From contig CAMDSN010000040.1 in the NCBI GenBank assembly GCA_945907225.1, forward strand, positions 1 through 10,197: a DNA stretch of 10,197 bases, read 5' to 3'. Both the position numbers and the translations under genes were made by a program. How positions within the stretch are numbered: the stretch's first letter is position 1; every line of letters starts with the position of its first letter. Source of the DNA: Flavobacterium psychrophilum. Lineage in GTDB: Bacteria > Bacteroidota > Bacteroidia > Flavobacteriales > Flavobacteriaceae. Below are positions 1 through 6,777 of the stretch, one piece after another. The notes under the pieces are model-generated. The model was not told where the DNA came from, ran no database searches, and worked only from the letters and a program-made list of their open reading frames with translations.

Positions 1-1
1 T

Positions 2-949
2 ACTTCGGCAAGAGAAACATTCCCTTTTATTTCTGAGGATAATGAATTGTACTTTTCTTCAGACGGGCAGCCTGGAATTGGAGGATTGGATATATTTATA
101 ACTAAATTACCTAAAGACGGTAGTCTTAACTTCTCTAAAGTGCTGAACATTGGTGAGGAAGCTAACAGTTCTAAAGATGATTTTGCATTTATTATCAATT
201 TTAAAACTAAAAAAGGTTTTTTTAGCTCTAATAGAGATGGTGGAAAAGGAAGTGATGATATTTATAAATTTCAAGAGAATAAACCAATATGGTGTGAACA
301 AATTCTAAGTGGAGTAATTACAGATGAGGATACAAAACTGATTTTACCGAATACTACACTAATCTTACTTGATAGCAATTTAAATAAAATTAACCAAACC
401 GTTTCTGACTCACAAGGTAAATATGAATTTAAAGAAGTCGTTTGTGGTACTAAATATTATGTAAGAGCTTCTCATGATGGATACCAAACTAAAGAAGTGG
501 GTGTTGTTATTGGAAAAGAAACTGGTAAAACAGTACTTGATATCGAATTAAAACCAGATACATGCAAAATTAAAATTGGTGATAATTTAGCCAATTGCTT
601 CAAAATAAAAATCATTTACTTTGATTTAGACAAATGGAATATTAGACCAGATGCAGCTATAGACTTAGCTAAACTTTTAGATGTACTTGAGCAAAATCCT
701 ACTATGAAAATTAACATAAGATCTCACACCGATTCTAGAGCTTCTATTAACTATAATAAAAAATTGTCTGCTAATAGAGCAAAAGCAACTAAAGATTGGT
801 TGATTAAAAACGGAATTAATGCCGACAGACTTTCTTCTGAAGGATTAGGTGAGAGCGAATTAACTAATAAATGTTCCGATGGTATAGATTGCTCTGAAGA
901 GGAACACCAACTTAACAGAAGATCTGAATTTATTGTAACTGAACTTTAA
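2..949 (+). CDS. PorE-like PD40-CRD-OmpA envelope protein (5' truncated)
   Basis: This is the C-terminal part of an outer-membrane-associated protein that probably anchors a periplasmic complex to peptidoglycan. The frame is open from base 2, so the gene begins outside the window; a TTG at 47 is an internal codon, not a start. The visible 315 residues show two PD40/WD40-like beta-propeller blades (about 5-35 and 59-90, with YFSSDG...GGLDIF and FFSSNRDGGKGSDDIY). A carboxypeptidase-regulatory-like domain follows (about 101-185). An OmpA C-terminal domain (about 203-315) carries the HTD (242-244), LSANRA (255-260) and NRRSEF peptidoglycan-binding signatures. A CSDGIDC loop near the end may form a disulfide. 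The domain order matches PorE of the type IX secretion system of Porphyromonas, where a TPR region lies at the N-terminus. Many Bacteroidota carry several paralogues next to PorP/SprF genes, so the exact role is inferred; the missing upstream sequence would decide it. Confidence 0.88.
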   Translation, partial: TSARETFPFISEDNELYFSSDGQPGIGGLDIFITKLPKDGSLNFSKVLNIGEEANSSKDDFAFIINFKTKKGFFSSNRDGGKGSDDIYKFQENKPIWCEQILSGVITDEDTKLILPNTTLILLDSNLNKINQTVSDSQGKYEFKEVVCGTKYYVRASHDGYQTKEVGVVIGKETGKTVLDIELKPDTCKIKIGDNLANCFKIKIIYFDLDKWNIRPDAAIDLAKLLDVLEQNPTMKINIRSHTDSRASINYNKKLSANRAKATKDWLIKNGINADRLSSEGLGESELTNKCSDGIDCSEEEHQLNRRSEFIVTEL

Positions 950-970
950 ATTTTTAAAAAATAGAATCTG

Positions 971-1005
971 ATACAAAAAGCACCCCTAATGGGTGCTTTT
1001 TGTAT
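971..1005 (+). terminator. Strong Rho-independent terminator after the OmpA-family gene
   Basis: A perfect 15-bp inverted repeat (971-985 and 991-1005) encloses the 5-base loop CTAAT. The inner stem is GC-rich (GCACCC/GGGTGC) and is followed by a run of five T at 997-1001. It lies 21 bases after the stop codon of the OmpA-family gene and just before nhaA, so it should separate the two transcripts. The A-tract on the other side would let it work in both directions. Confidence 0.87.
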
Positions 1006-1010
1006 ATTTG
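1003..1010 (+). promoter_or_regulatory. Possible -7 promoter element for nhaA
   Basis: TATATTTG fits the Bacteroidota -7 consensus TAnnTTTG. It overlaps the last three bases of the terminator stem and ends four bases before the nhaA ATG. I see no good -33 TTG at the expected distance upstream, where the terminator stem lies. If used, transcription would begin at or very near the start codon, giving a leaderless or nearly leaderless message. AT-rich DNA produces such matches by chance, so this is tentative. Confidence 0.3.
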
Positions 1011-1014
1011 ATAA

Positions 1015-2172
1015 ATGAAAATTACTAGGATATTTAAAACTTTTTTTGAAAGCGAAAAGTCAGCAGGATTAATTTTAATCGGTTGTACTTTACTATCGCT
1101 ATTCATAGCAAATTCTATTTGGAGTGACCATTATTTACATTTTTGGAACCAAAAAGTGTCAAATCATGAAATAACACATTGGATAAATGATGGATTGATG
1201 ACCCTATTTTTTTTACTAATCGGACTTGAATTAGAACGTGAAGTATATGCAGGAGAATTATCTAATATTAAAAATGCCTTATTGCCAATTTCTGGTGCAC
1301 TGGGGGGAATGCTTCTACCAGCTGGTATATTTTTAATGCTAAATTTTGGATCAAAAACACAATCTGGAGGAGGGATTCCAATGGCGACCGATATAGCTTT
1401 TGCATTAGGAATACTATCACTTCTCGGAAATAGAGTCCCTATTTCCCTAAAAATATTTTTGACAGCTTTGGCTGTAATTGACGATTTAGGTGCTATTTTA
1501 ATTATTGCAATTTTTTATAATGGAAATTTAAATTGGTGGAATTTAAGTATTGCACTTTCAATTTTTGGCGTTTTATTAGTACTGAACCGAATGAAAATTC
1601 ACAATCTTATCCCTTATATCATTGGTGGTATATTTATGTGGTACTTCATGCTGAATTCAGGCGTACATGCAACAATAACTGGCGTACTATTGGCCTTTGC
1701 AATTCCTTTTAGTGATGGAAGCAAAAAATCACCCTCAATTATCTTACAGAATTTTCTACATAGTCCGGTTGCCTACTTCATATTACCTGTATTTGCACTT
1801 GCCAATACGGCTATTTTATTTAATTCAAATTGGGAAGTGGGACTCACTAATAATTATACAATCGGAATCGCATTGGGATTATTAATTGGAAAACCAATCG
1901 GCATTTCTCTTTTTAGCTATTTAGCTGTAAAACTAAAAATATGCTCACTCCCTAGCGATATAAATTGGAAGTCAATAATTGGCATTGGTTTTTTGGGCGG
2001 TATCGGATTCACAATGTCTATTTTTATAACACTTCTTGCTTATGATGAAATTGTACAAATTGACAATTCAAAAATAATGATATTACTATCCTCTCTTATT
2101 GCTGCAATAATTGGTTTTTTCTTTTTAAAGACTGTTTTAAAACCTACAATTAATAGTACTCAAATGGAATAA
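1015..2172 (+). CDS. nhaA: Na+/H+ antiporter NhaA
   Basis: This is an inner-membrane antiporter that exchanges cytoplasmic Na+ (or Li+) for external H+, serving pH and sodium homeostasis. At 385 residues it matches the 388 of the E. coli protein, and its N-terminus aligns with the usual NhaA start, supporting the ATG at 1015. It is hydrophobic throughout, with about a dozen membrane segments. Key residues are present: ATD with D126 (E. coli D133), the ion-binding pair D156-D157 in AVIDDLGA (E. coli D163/D164), H218 in SGVHAT (E. coli H225), and K293 in GKPIGI (E. coli K300). The LELEREVYAGEL stretch near 71-82 corresponds to the pH-sensing region. It follows a strong terminator and ends 20 bases from the convergent corA, so it is probably transcribed alone. 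There is no NhaR-like regulator in the window. The assignment is secure. Confidence 0.97.
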   Translation: MKITRIFKTFFESEKSAGLILIGCTLLSLFIANSIWSDHYLHFWNQKVSNHEITHWINDGLMTLFFLLIGLELEREVYAGELSNIKNALLPISGALGGMLLPAGIFLMLNFGSKTQSGGGIPMATDIAFALGILSLLGNRVPISLKIFLTALAVIDDLGAILIIAIFYNGNLNWWNLSIALSIFGVLLVLNRMKIHNLIPYIIGGIFMWYFMLNSGVHATITGVLLAFAIPFSDGSKKSPSIILQNFLHSPVAYFILPVFALANTAILFNSNWEVGLTNNYTIGIALGLLIGKPIGISLFSYLAVKLKICSLPSDINWKSIIGIGFLGGIGFTMSIFITLLAYDEIVQIDNSKIMILLSSLIAAIIGFFFLKTVLKPTINSTQME

Positions 2173-2192
2173 ATTGAGGCTATCGCTACAGT

Positions 2193-3263
2193 TTAATACC
2201 ATTTTTTTCTTTTAAAATAATAGATCATTCCAAGCAACAGAATTAACATACATCCCATAATAATAAAGTAACCATATTTCCAGTGCAACTCAGGCATATT
2301 GTCAAAGTTCATTCCGTAAATCCCTACAATAAACGTTAATGGCATGAAAAAAACTGAAACCACAGTTAGTGTCTTCATTACTTCATTCATCTTATTATTT
2401 TGTGTTGAAAAATAAAAATTAGAAGCCGTATCTAATGTTGTCAAATCATACTCTATCTGTTCTAATAACTCCAAACTTTTTTGATATAAACGATCAAAAA
2501 AACTATAGTTATTATCATCAATGGCATTAAAAACATTATCGTATTTTATATTTTTTATGTCATATAATGAATCGCGTAACGGAATAATCGAACGTTTTAG
2601 AAAATTAAAATTATCCCTATGCTTTTCTATACCTTCTAATATTATCGGATTAGTACTAGATTTAGACAAATTAATTAATTCTTCAACACCGTCTTCCTCA
2701 TTATCAATTGTTATATAATAATTATCAATTACAGCGTCAAGTAATAAATACAATAAATAATCTGCTTTTTTATTTCTAACAATGCCCGAATGAGTTCGTA
2801 TTCGTTCCCTAATATGTGTAAAAAAATCACTCCTTTTTTCTTGAAAAGAAACCAAAATATCTTTCTTTAGAAGAAAACTAATTTGCTCAGAATTTATACT
2901 ATTACTATTTTCAGTTGGTAATAATGAATTAATATTAAAAAACAAGACCTCTTCATTTTCATGAAGCTTTGTTCTTTTAGTTGTATTCAAAATATCACCA
3001 AGCATAAAATTATCAACATTCAAAAACGTTCCTATCGATTTTATTGTATCTACATCGTTTAATCCATGAACGTTGAGCCAATTAATTTTTGAAGAATCAA
3101 CCGATTTTTTTAATTGATTAGTCATAAAATTATCATACTCGATTATATCTTCAGAATCGTATACAAATAATTGTAACTCTGTTTTGGTTGATTTATGACT
3201 TCCCGTATATTCTAAATTGGAAGGCTGAACTTTTTTTCCTTTTTTGTATTTTATTTTTCTCAC
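2193..3263 (-). CDS. corA: CorA-family magnesium/cobalt transporter
   Basis: This is a pentameric inner-membrane channel for Mg2+ and Co2+ uptake. The 356-residue protein has a long, charged, largely helical cytoplasmic N-terminal domain (1 to about 295). Two C-terminal membrane segments follow (about 298-316 and 331-350), separated by the diagnostic GMN selectivity motif at 317-319 and a loop containing MPEL. It ends in a basic tail (KRKKWY). The start is a GTG at 3263-3261. An in-frame TAA lies six codons upstream and the next ATG would remove about 46 residues, so GTG is the best choice. The gene is convergent with nhaA (20-base gap, no hairpin seen) and divergent from hutI. No Mg2+ riboswitch-sized leader fits the short upstream gap. 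A zinc-transporting ZntB-type relative is possible in principle, but the GMN-MPEL loop is typical CorA. Confidence 0.95.
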   Translation of the reverse strand: MRKIKYKKGKKVQPSNLEYTGSHKSTKTELQLFVYDSEDIIEYDNFMTNQLKKSVDSSKINWLNVHGLNDVDTIKSIGTFLNVDNFMLGDILNTTKRTKLHENEEVLFFNINSLLPTENSNSINSEQISFLLKKDILVSFQEKRSDFFTHIRERIRTHSGIVRNKKADYLLYLLLDAVIDNYYITIDNEEDGVEELINLSKSSTNPIILEGIEKHRDNFNFLKRSIIPLRDSLYDIKNIKYDNVFNAIDDNNYSFFDRLYQKSLELLEQIEYDLTTLDTASNFYFSTQNNKMNEVMKTLTVVSVFFMPLTFIVGIYGMNFDNMPELHWKYGYFIIMGCMLILLLGMIYYFKRKKWY

Positions 3264-3277
3264 GAATTCTAAATTTG
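3243..3277 (+). promoter_or_regulatory. Predicted hutI promoter (TTTG-N23-TAAATTTG)
   Basis: TTTG at 3243-3246 and TAAATTTG at 3270-3277 match the Bacteroidota -33 and -7 elements, separated by 23 bases. This is the upper end of the spacing reported for Flavobacterium. Transcription would begin near 3282-3285, leaving a leader of about 50 bases before the hutI ATG. The element lies across the GTG start of the divergent corA gene. Confidence 0.4.
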
Positions 3278-3288
3278 TTTAAATTTAG
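3269..3288. repeat. 8-bp inverted repeat between corA and hutI
   Basis: CTAAATTT at 3269-3276 and AAATTTAG at 3281-3288 are perfect inverted copies around the 4-base spacer GTTT. The dyad overlaps the predicted hutI -7 element on the + strand and gives a near-match (TAAATTTA) on the - strand towards corA. It could be a regulator site or simply two facing -7 elements. The arms are all AT apart from the outer C/G pair, so chance is a real possibility. Confidence 0.4.
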
Positions 3289-3331
3289 TACTATTTCTTT
3301 TTTAAAAAGTATTTTTACAAAAAATCATTTT

Positions 3332-4570
3332 ATGCAAACGTTACTAATTAACATAAAAGAACTTCTTCAAGTAAGAGAAAGCGCATTAGAAAAGGTATGT
3401 GGAAGTGAAATGGCAAGTTTGCCTACAATAAAGAATGCTTTTTTATTAATTAATAATGATGTGATAGAGGATTTTGGACCTATGAACGATTGTCCTAAAC
3501 TAGAATATGATATTACTATTGATGCTACCGGAAAAACAATTTTACCTACTTGGTGTGATAGTCATACGCATATTGTTTATGTTGGTAATCGTGAACAGGA
3601 ATTTGTTGATCGAATTAATGGACTTAGCTACGAAGAAATTGCTAAAAAAGGCGGTGGGATATTAAATTCGGCAAAGCAACTAAATGAAGCAACAGAGGAC
3701 GAACTGTATCAACAATCTAAAAAAAGAGTAGAAGAAATTATTAAACAAGGAACGGGTGCTGTTGAAATTAAATCAGGCTACGGATTGACTACAGCAGGTG
3801 AACTAAAAATGCTTCGTGTCATAAAAAAATTAGCTGACAATTATCCCATTCAAATTAAAGCAACTTTTCTCGGTGCTCATGCTTTTTCAAAAGATTTTAA
3901 AGACAATCATTCGGGTTACATAGATTTATTAATAAATGAAATGTTACCCCAAATTAGCAATGAAAATCTCGCCGATTTTATAGACGTATTTTGTGAAACT
4001 GGTTATTTTTCAACTGAAGAGACAGCACGTATACTAGAAGCCGGTAAAAAGTTTGGCTTGAGAGCAAAAATTCATGTCAATCAATTTACAGCAATTAACG
4101 GAATTGAAGTGGGTGTGAAATTTGATGCACTCTCTGTTGATCATCTCGAAATCGTAACTGATCATGACATCGAAATACTCAAAAACTCAGCTACCATTGC
4201 TGTTGCGCTTCCTAGTTGCTCCTATTTCTTGAGTATTCCTTACACACCGGCAAGAGAGTTGATAACTGCAGGCCTACCAATTGCATTAGCCTCCGATTAT
4301 AATCCGGGGAGTTCACCCTCTGGTAATATGAACTTTGTTGTAGCTACTGCCTGCATAAAAATGAAACTAACCCCCGAGGAGGCTATAAATGCCGCCACAC
4401 TAAATGGTGCTTATGCTATGGGAATTTCTCATTCACACGGTAGTATAACTAAAGGTAAAAAGGCGAATTTAATCATCACAAAACCATTAAATTCTTATTA
4501 TGAAATGGCCTATTATTTTGGTTCCAACCTGATAGATCAGGTGATGTTAAACGGCAAATTTGTAAAATAA
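3332..4570 (+). CDS. hutI: Imidazolonepropionase HutI (histidine degradation)
   Basis: This cytoplasmic enzyme hydrolyses 4-imidazolone-5-propionate to N-formimidoyl-L-glutamate, the third step of histidine breakdown. The 412-residue protein is normal length for HutI, a member of the amidohydrolase superfamily. Visible signatures are the metal-binding HTH (H78, H80) followed by IVYVGNREQEF, the GTGAVEIKSGYGLT strand (141-153), GAHA (H183), the metal-ligand H248 in HVNQ, DHLE (H271), and the metal-binding D322 in ASDYNPGSSPSGN. The HVNQ sequence replaces the HADE/HADQ of the Bacillus and Agrobacterium enzymes. The ATG at 3332 is chosen because family similarity begins at MQTLLIN; the frame stays open upstream only because it runs antisense through the start of corA. 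The likely next enzyme, HutG, lies downstream on the same strand beyond one opposing gene. Confidence 0.96.
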   Translation: MQTLLINIKELLQVRESALEKVCGSEMASLPTIKNAFLLINNDVIEDFGPMNDCPKLEYDITIDATGKTILPTWCDSHTHIVYVGNREQEFVDRINGLSYEEIAKKGGGILNSAKQLNEATEDELYQQSKKRVEEIIKQGTGAVEIKSGYGLTTAGELKMLRVIKKLADNYPIQIKATFLGAHAFSKDFKDNHSGYIDLLINEMLPQISNENLADFIDVFCETGYFSTEETARILEAGKKFGLRAKIHVNQFTAINGIEVGVKFDALSVDHLEIVTDHDIEILKNSATIAVALPSCSYFLSIPYTPARELITAGLPIALASDYNPGSSPSGNMNFVVATACIKMKLTPEEAINAATLNGAYAMGISHSHGSITKGKKANLIITKPLNSYYEMAYYFGSNLIDQVMLNGKFVK

Positions 4571-4571
4571 A

Positions 4572-4599
4572 AAGCCCTTTCAAATAAATGAAAAGGCTT
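4572..4599 (-). terminator. Hairpin terminator between hutI and the coiled-coil gene
   Basis: An 11-bp stem (4572-4582 with 4589-4599) containing one mismatch encloses the loop AATAAA. Read on the - strand, the stem ends in GGGCTT followed by a T-rich run (TTTATTTTA), a good intrinsic terminator for the coiled-coil gene 20 bases upstream on that strand. Read on the + strand it directly follows the hutI stop codon but lacks a T-run, so it would work less well there, though it may serve both convergent genes. Confidence 0.65.
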
Positions 4600-4619
4600 A
4601 AAATGATTTGGATTTATTT

Positions 4620-5504
4620 TTATTTCAAACTAAAACTTGTTTTTGAAACCAATTCGTTTTTATCAAATACGTTTACATAATAATTTCCTTTAACAAAATC
4701 TTTACCAAGCAATTGTTCGGAAACTTCTACCGTTTTATTTTCATATTTAACTGTAGTTGTAAAGCTATAGGTAAGTGATAATTCACCAAAGTAAATGGTA
4801 TGCTTAGCACCCAATACATTGTTTTTGGCATCAATTACTTGAACATAATACATCTTGTCTCCTGACTTTGCTATTTTATTTTCAGCAATACTAAAATTAA
4901 TTTTTAGCATATCCGTCCTTTGGGCTTTATCCGTTTCTATTTGCTTACCTGAAGTTTTTAATTTATAAGAAGCCGCTTTTAAATTCACTACACTCAATTT
5001 AGATCCTTTTTCAACAGTTTTAGCTAAATCTTCATTTTGGCTTACGAGAACCTCATTGTATTTTTTATTGTCTTCTAAAACTACATTTGTGCTGTCTAAA
5101 TTCGTGGTTAAAGTCTCATTTTGCTTTTTTAACACTTCTATTTCCTGCATTAAATTTTGCATTTTTTTCTCTAAGGCTTTAAACTCTTTTTTATATTTCT
5201 GTAACGAAGTAACATCCCCATTTGAAGATTTTAATTCGGCCATCAATTTTTGTACTTTATCTCGCTCCGCTATCAATTCGTCTGACATCTCAGTATTTTC
5301 AGCAATAGCTACGTCATAAGTAGATCTAAGTTCTTCTAAATCTTTCATCATTGAATCTTTTTCAGAATTAACTGTTACGATAGTAGTTTCCAATACAGTT
5401 TGATTTTCTTTTAAATTAAAAATGTAAAATAAACACCCGCCTAATAGAATAATTAATATTCCTATAATAAACAGTAAAATCGGGTTGTAATTTTGAGTTT
5501 TCAT
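4620..5504 (-). CDS. Membrane-anchored coiled-coil protein of unknown function
   Basis: I do not recognise an established function. The 294-residue protein begins with a short polar N-terminus and one strong hydrophobic segment (about 8-30), so it is probably anchored in the inner membrane with the bulk in the periplasm. Residues about 34-165 are highly charged, rich in E, K, L and N with heptad-like spacing, and should form a long coiled coil. Residues about 170-294 have alternating hydrophobic strands (for example KINFSIAENK and MYYVQVIDAKNNVLG) and look like a small all-beta domain. From memory, similar flavobacterial proteins are often left as hypothetical or loosely labelled chromosome partitioning ParA, but no Walker A motif is present, so a ParA name is not justified. 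The ATG at 5504 directly precedes the membrane segment. It sits opposite in strand between hutI and hutG and has its own likely promoter and terminator, so a role in histidine use is not implied. Confidence 0.85.
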   Translation of the reverse strand: MKTQNYNPILLFIIGILIILLGGCLFYIFNLKENQTVLETTIVTVNSEKDSMMKDLEELRSTYDVAIAENTEMSDELIAERDKVQKLMAELKSSNGDVTSLQKYKKEFKALEKKMQNLMQEIEVLKKQNETLTTNLDSTNVVLEDNKKYNEVLVSQNEDLAKTVEKGSKLSVVNLKAASYKLKTSGKQIETDKAQRTDMLKINFSIAENKIAKSGDKMYYVQVIDAKNNVLGAKHTIYFGELSLTYSFTTTVKYENKTVEVSEQLLGKDFVKGNYYVNVFDKNELVSKTSFSLK

Positions 5505-5547
5505 TTGTTGTTTTTTTAATGATATTTAGACATATCAAATTAGATCA

Positions 5548-5582
5548 CAAAATTAGACTTTTTTATTATATTTTTGACCAAA
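5548..5582 (-). promoter_or_regulatory. Predicted promoter of the coiled-coil gene (TTTG-N23-TAATTTTG)
   Basis: On the - strand, TTTG (5582-5579) and TAATTTTG (5555-5548) match the Bacteroidota -33/-7 pattern with a 23-base spacer, the same spacing as at hutI. Transcription would start near 5543, giving a leader of nearly 40 bases. The spacer contains the -7 element predicted for the divergent hutG. Confidence 0.4.
5569..5576 (+). promoter_or_regulatory. Possible -7 promoter element for hutG
   Basis: TATTTTTG fits TAnnTTTG and ends 17 bases before the hutG ATG, which would give a leader of about a dozen bases. There is no convincing -33 TTG upstream. It lies inside the spacer of the opposing promoter, so polymerase could probably occupy only one of the two at a time. 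Confidence 0.33.
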
Positions 5583-5593
5583 TTATTTTTTAG

Positions 5594-6631
5594 ATGGATA
5601 ACATAATTCCGTTTACGAGTTCCGATTTAGTTAAAGTTACCAATCATCGAAGTGGTGAAGTTAAATTTGGCGAACGAATGCAAACAATACCAAAAGATCA
5701 TGATTTTCATGACTTTATAAAAAATTGCGATGCAAAATATGTACTATTTGGTATTCCAGAAGATGTTGGAATAAGAGCAAATTTTGGACGACCTGGAGCC
5801 TACTCGGCTTGGGAAAGCGCATTAAATAGTATTGCCAACATACAACACAATCGTTTTTGCAAAGGAAACCAAATTCTAGTTTTGGGTTCACTCAATGTTA
5901 GTGAAGAAATGGAAGCCGCAAAATTATTAGATTTTCACACAACTTCAGATAGAAAGAAATTAAGTGCTTTAGTTGAAAAAATTGATAGAGAAGTCGTGCA
6001 TATCATTAGCTGTTTAATAAAATATGGAAAAACACCTATAATCATTGGTGGGGGCCATAATAATGCATACGGAAATATAAAGGGAACAGCGCTTGCACTA
6101 GGAAAACCAATAAATGCTATAAACTTTGATGCGCATTCTGATTTTAGAATACTAGAAGGAAGACACAGTGGTAACGGATTTTCATATGCATTTGAAGAAG
6201 GTTTTCTTAAAAAGTATTTTATTTTTGGTTTACACGAAAATTATACTTCTAAAAGTGTCTTGGATAATTTAAAAAAAATTGATAGTCGCATTTCTTTTAA
6301 TACTTATGATGAAATTAAAATTAGGCAACAAAAAAAGTTTCAACATGAACTTAACACGGCAATTGATTTTATAAAAAATGATCCTTTTGGGATCGAAATC
6401 GATTTGGATGCAATACCAAATATTGCAAGTAGCGCTATGACCTTGAGTGGTTTCTCAATAGAAGAACTTAGGCAATTTATTAGTTTTTTTGGCAAAAATA
6501 GTAATGCTACTTATTTACATATTTGCGAAGGTGCGCCTGAATTAGGAGAAGAAAAAAATAATCACTTAATAGGAAAATTAATAGGTTATTTGGTAACTGA
6601 TTTTATAAAATCAAAAAAAGAACTTATCTAG
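5594..6631 (+). CDS. hutG: Arginase-family hydrolase, probable formimidoylglutamase HutG
   Basis: This is a cytoplasmic binuclear-manganese hydrolase of the ureohydrolase (arginase/agmatinase/formimidoylglutamase) family. HutG converts N-formimidoyl-L-glutamate to glutamate and formamide, the step after HutI. All six expected metal ligands are visible: H155 in GGGH, D179/H181/D183 in DAHSD, and D270/D272 in IDLD. The NFGRPGA stretch (63-69) is also a family signature. Two departures are notable: the fourth motif reads IDLDAIPN where most members have a DP after the second aspartate pair, and SGFSIEE replaces the usual GG before the conserved acidic residue. At 345 residues it is slightly longer than the usual 300-320. 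Substrate choice within this family cannot be read with certainty from sequence; hutI two genes away supports HutG over arginase or agmatinase. The ATG at 5594 gives the only sensible start. Confidence 0.85.
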   Translation: MDNIIPFTSSDLVKVTNHRSGEVKFGERMQTIPKDHDFHDFIKNCDAKYVLFGIPEDVGIRANFGRPGAYSAWESALNSIANIQHNRFCKGNQILVLGSLNVSEEMEAAKLLDFHTTSDRKKLSALVEKIDREVVHIISCLIKYGKTPIIIGGGHNNAYGNIKGTALALGKPINAINFDAHSDFRILEGRHSGNGFSYAFEEGFLKKYFIFGLHENYTSKSVLDNLKKIDSRISFNTYDEIKIRQQKKFQHELNTAIDFIKNDPFGIEIDLDAIPNIASSAMTLSGFSIEELRQFISFFGKNSNATYLHICEGAPELGEEKNNHLIGKLIGYLVTDFIKSKKELI

Positions 6632-6693
6632 TATGAAGTTATAAATTTAGTGTTTTTGGCTTGATTACTATAGTTCCATTGTTTGTAAATAAA

Positions 6694-6709
6694 AAAACTC
6701 ATTAGTTTT
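6694..6709 (+). terminator. Weak hairpin after hutG
   Basis: AAAACT (6694-6699) and AGTTTT (6704-6709) can pair around CATT, with the right arm supplying a short T-run. The stem is only 6 bp and has a single G-C pair, so it is a marginal terminator. It is the only candidate I see in the 146 bases between hutG and the helicase start. Confidence 0.22.
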
Positions 6710-6736
6710 AACGCATAATTCATAATTTTAAAAGCC

Positions 6737-6744
6737 TATCTTTG
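6737..6744 (+). promoter_or_regulatory. Predicted -7 promoter element of the helicase gene
   Basis: TATCTTTG matches TAnnTTTG exactly and lies 33 bases before the ATG at 6778, giving a leader of around 28 bases. No clear -33 TTG is visible. Its position is also a reason not to use the TTG at 6742 as a translation start, since that codon lies within the promoter element. Confidence 0.4.
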
Positions 6745-6777
6745 CTTTCACTTGCTACTAAATCGCAAGTTTATACT

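Noticed and set aside
47..949. OmpA-family gene starting at TTG 47
   Set aside because: The frame is open to base 2 and the residues before 47 (ETFPFISEDNE) complete a PD40 blade, so the gene simply begins outside the window.
2173..2192. Terminator between nhaA and corA
   Set aside because: The 20-base gap and flanks contain no stem better than short, mismatched AT pairings.
3188..3331. 48-residue hydrophobic N-terminal extension of HutI
   Set aside because: It is antisense to the start of corA, HutI is cytoplasmic with no such extension, and family similarity begins at the ATG at 3332.
5056..5319. Small open frames antisense to the coiled-coil gene and elsewhere (for example 1697-1885, 2521-2718, 7343-7570)
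   Set aside because: All lie within well-supported genes in other frames, have low-complexity or unlikely composition, and show no domain or start signal.
5430..5446. Lipobox (LGGC, C24) in the coiled-coil protein
   Set aside because: The hydrophobic stretch continues past the cysteine (LFYIF), which fits a membrane anchor better than a lipoprotein signal.
6742..6777. Helicase start at TTG 6742
   Set aside because: The codon lies inside a TAnnTTTG promoter element and the family N-terminus aligns with the ATG at 6778.
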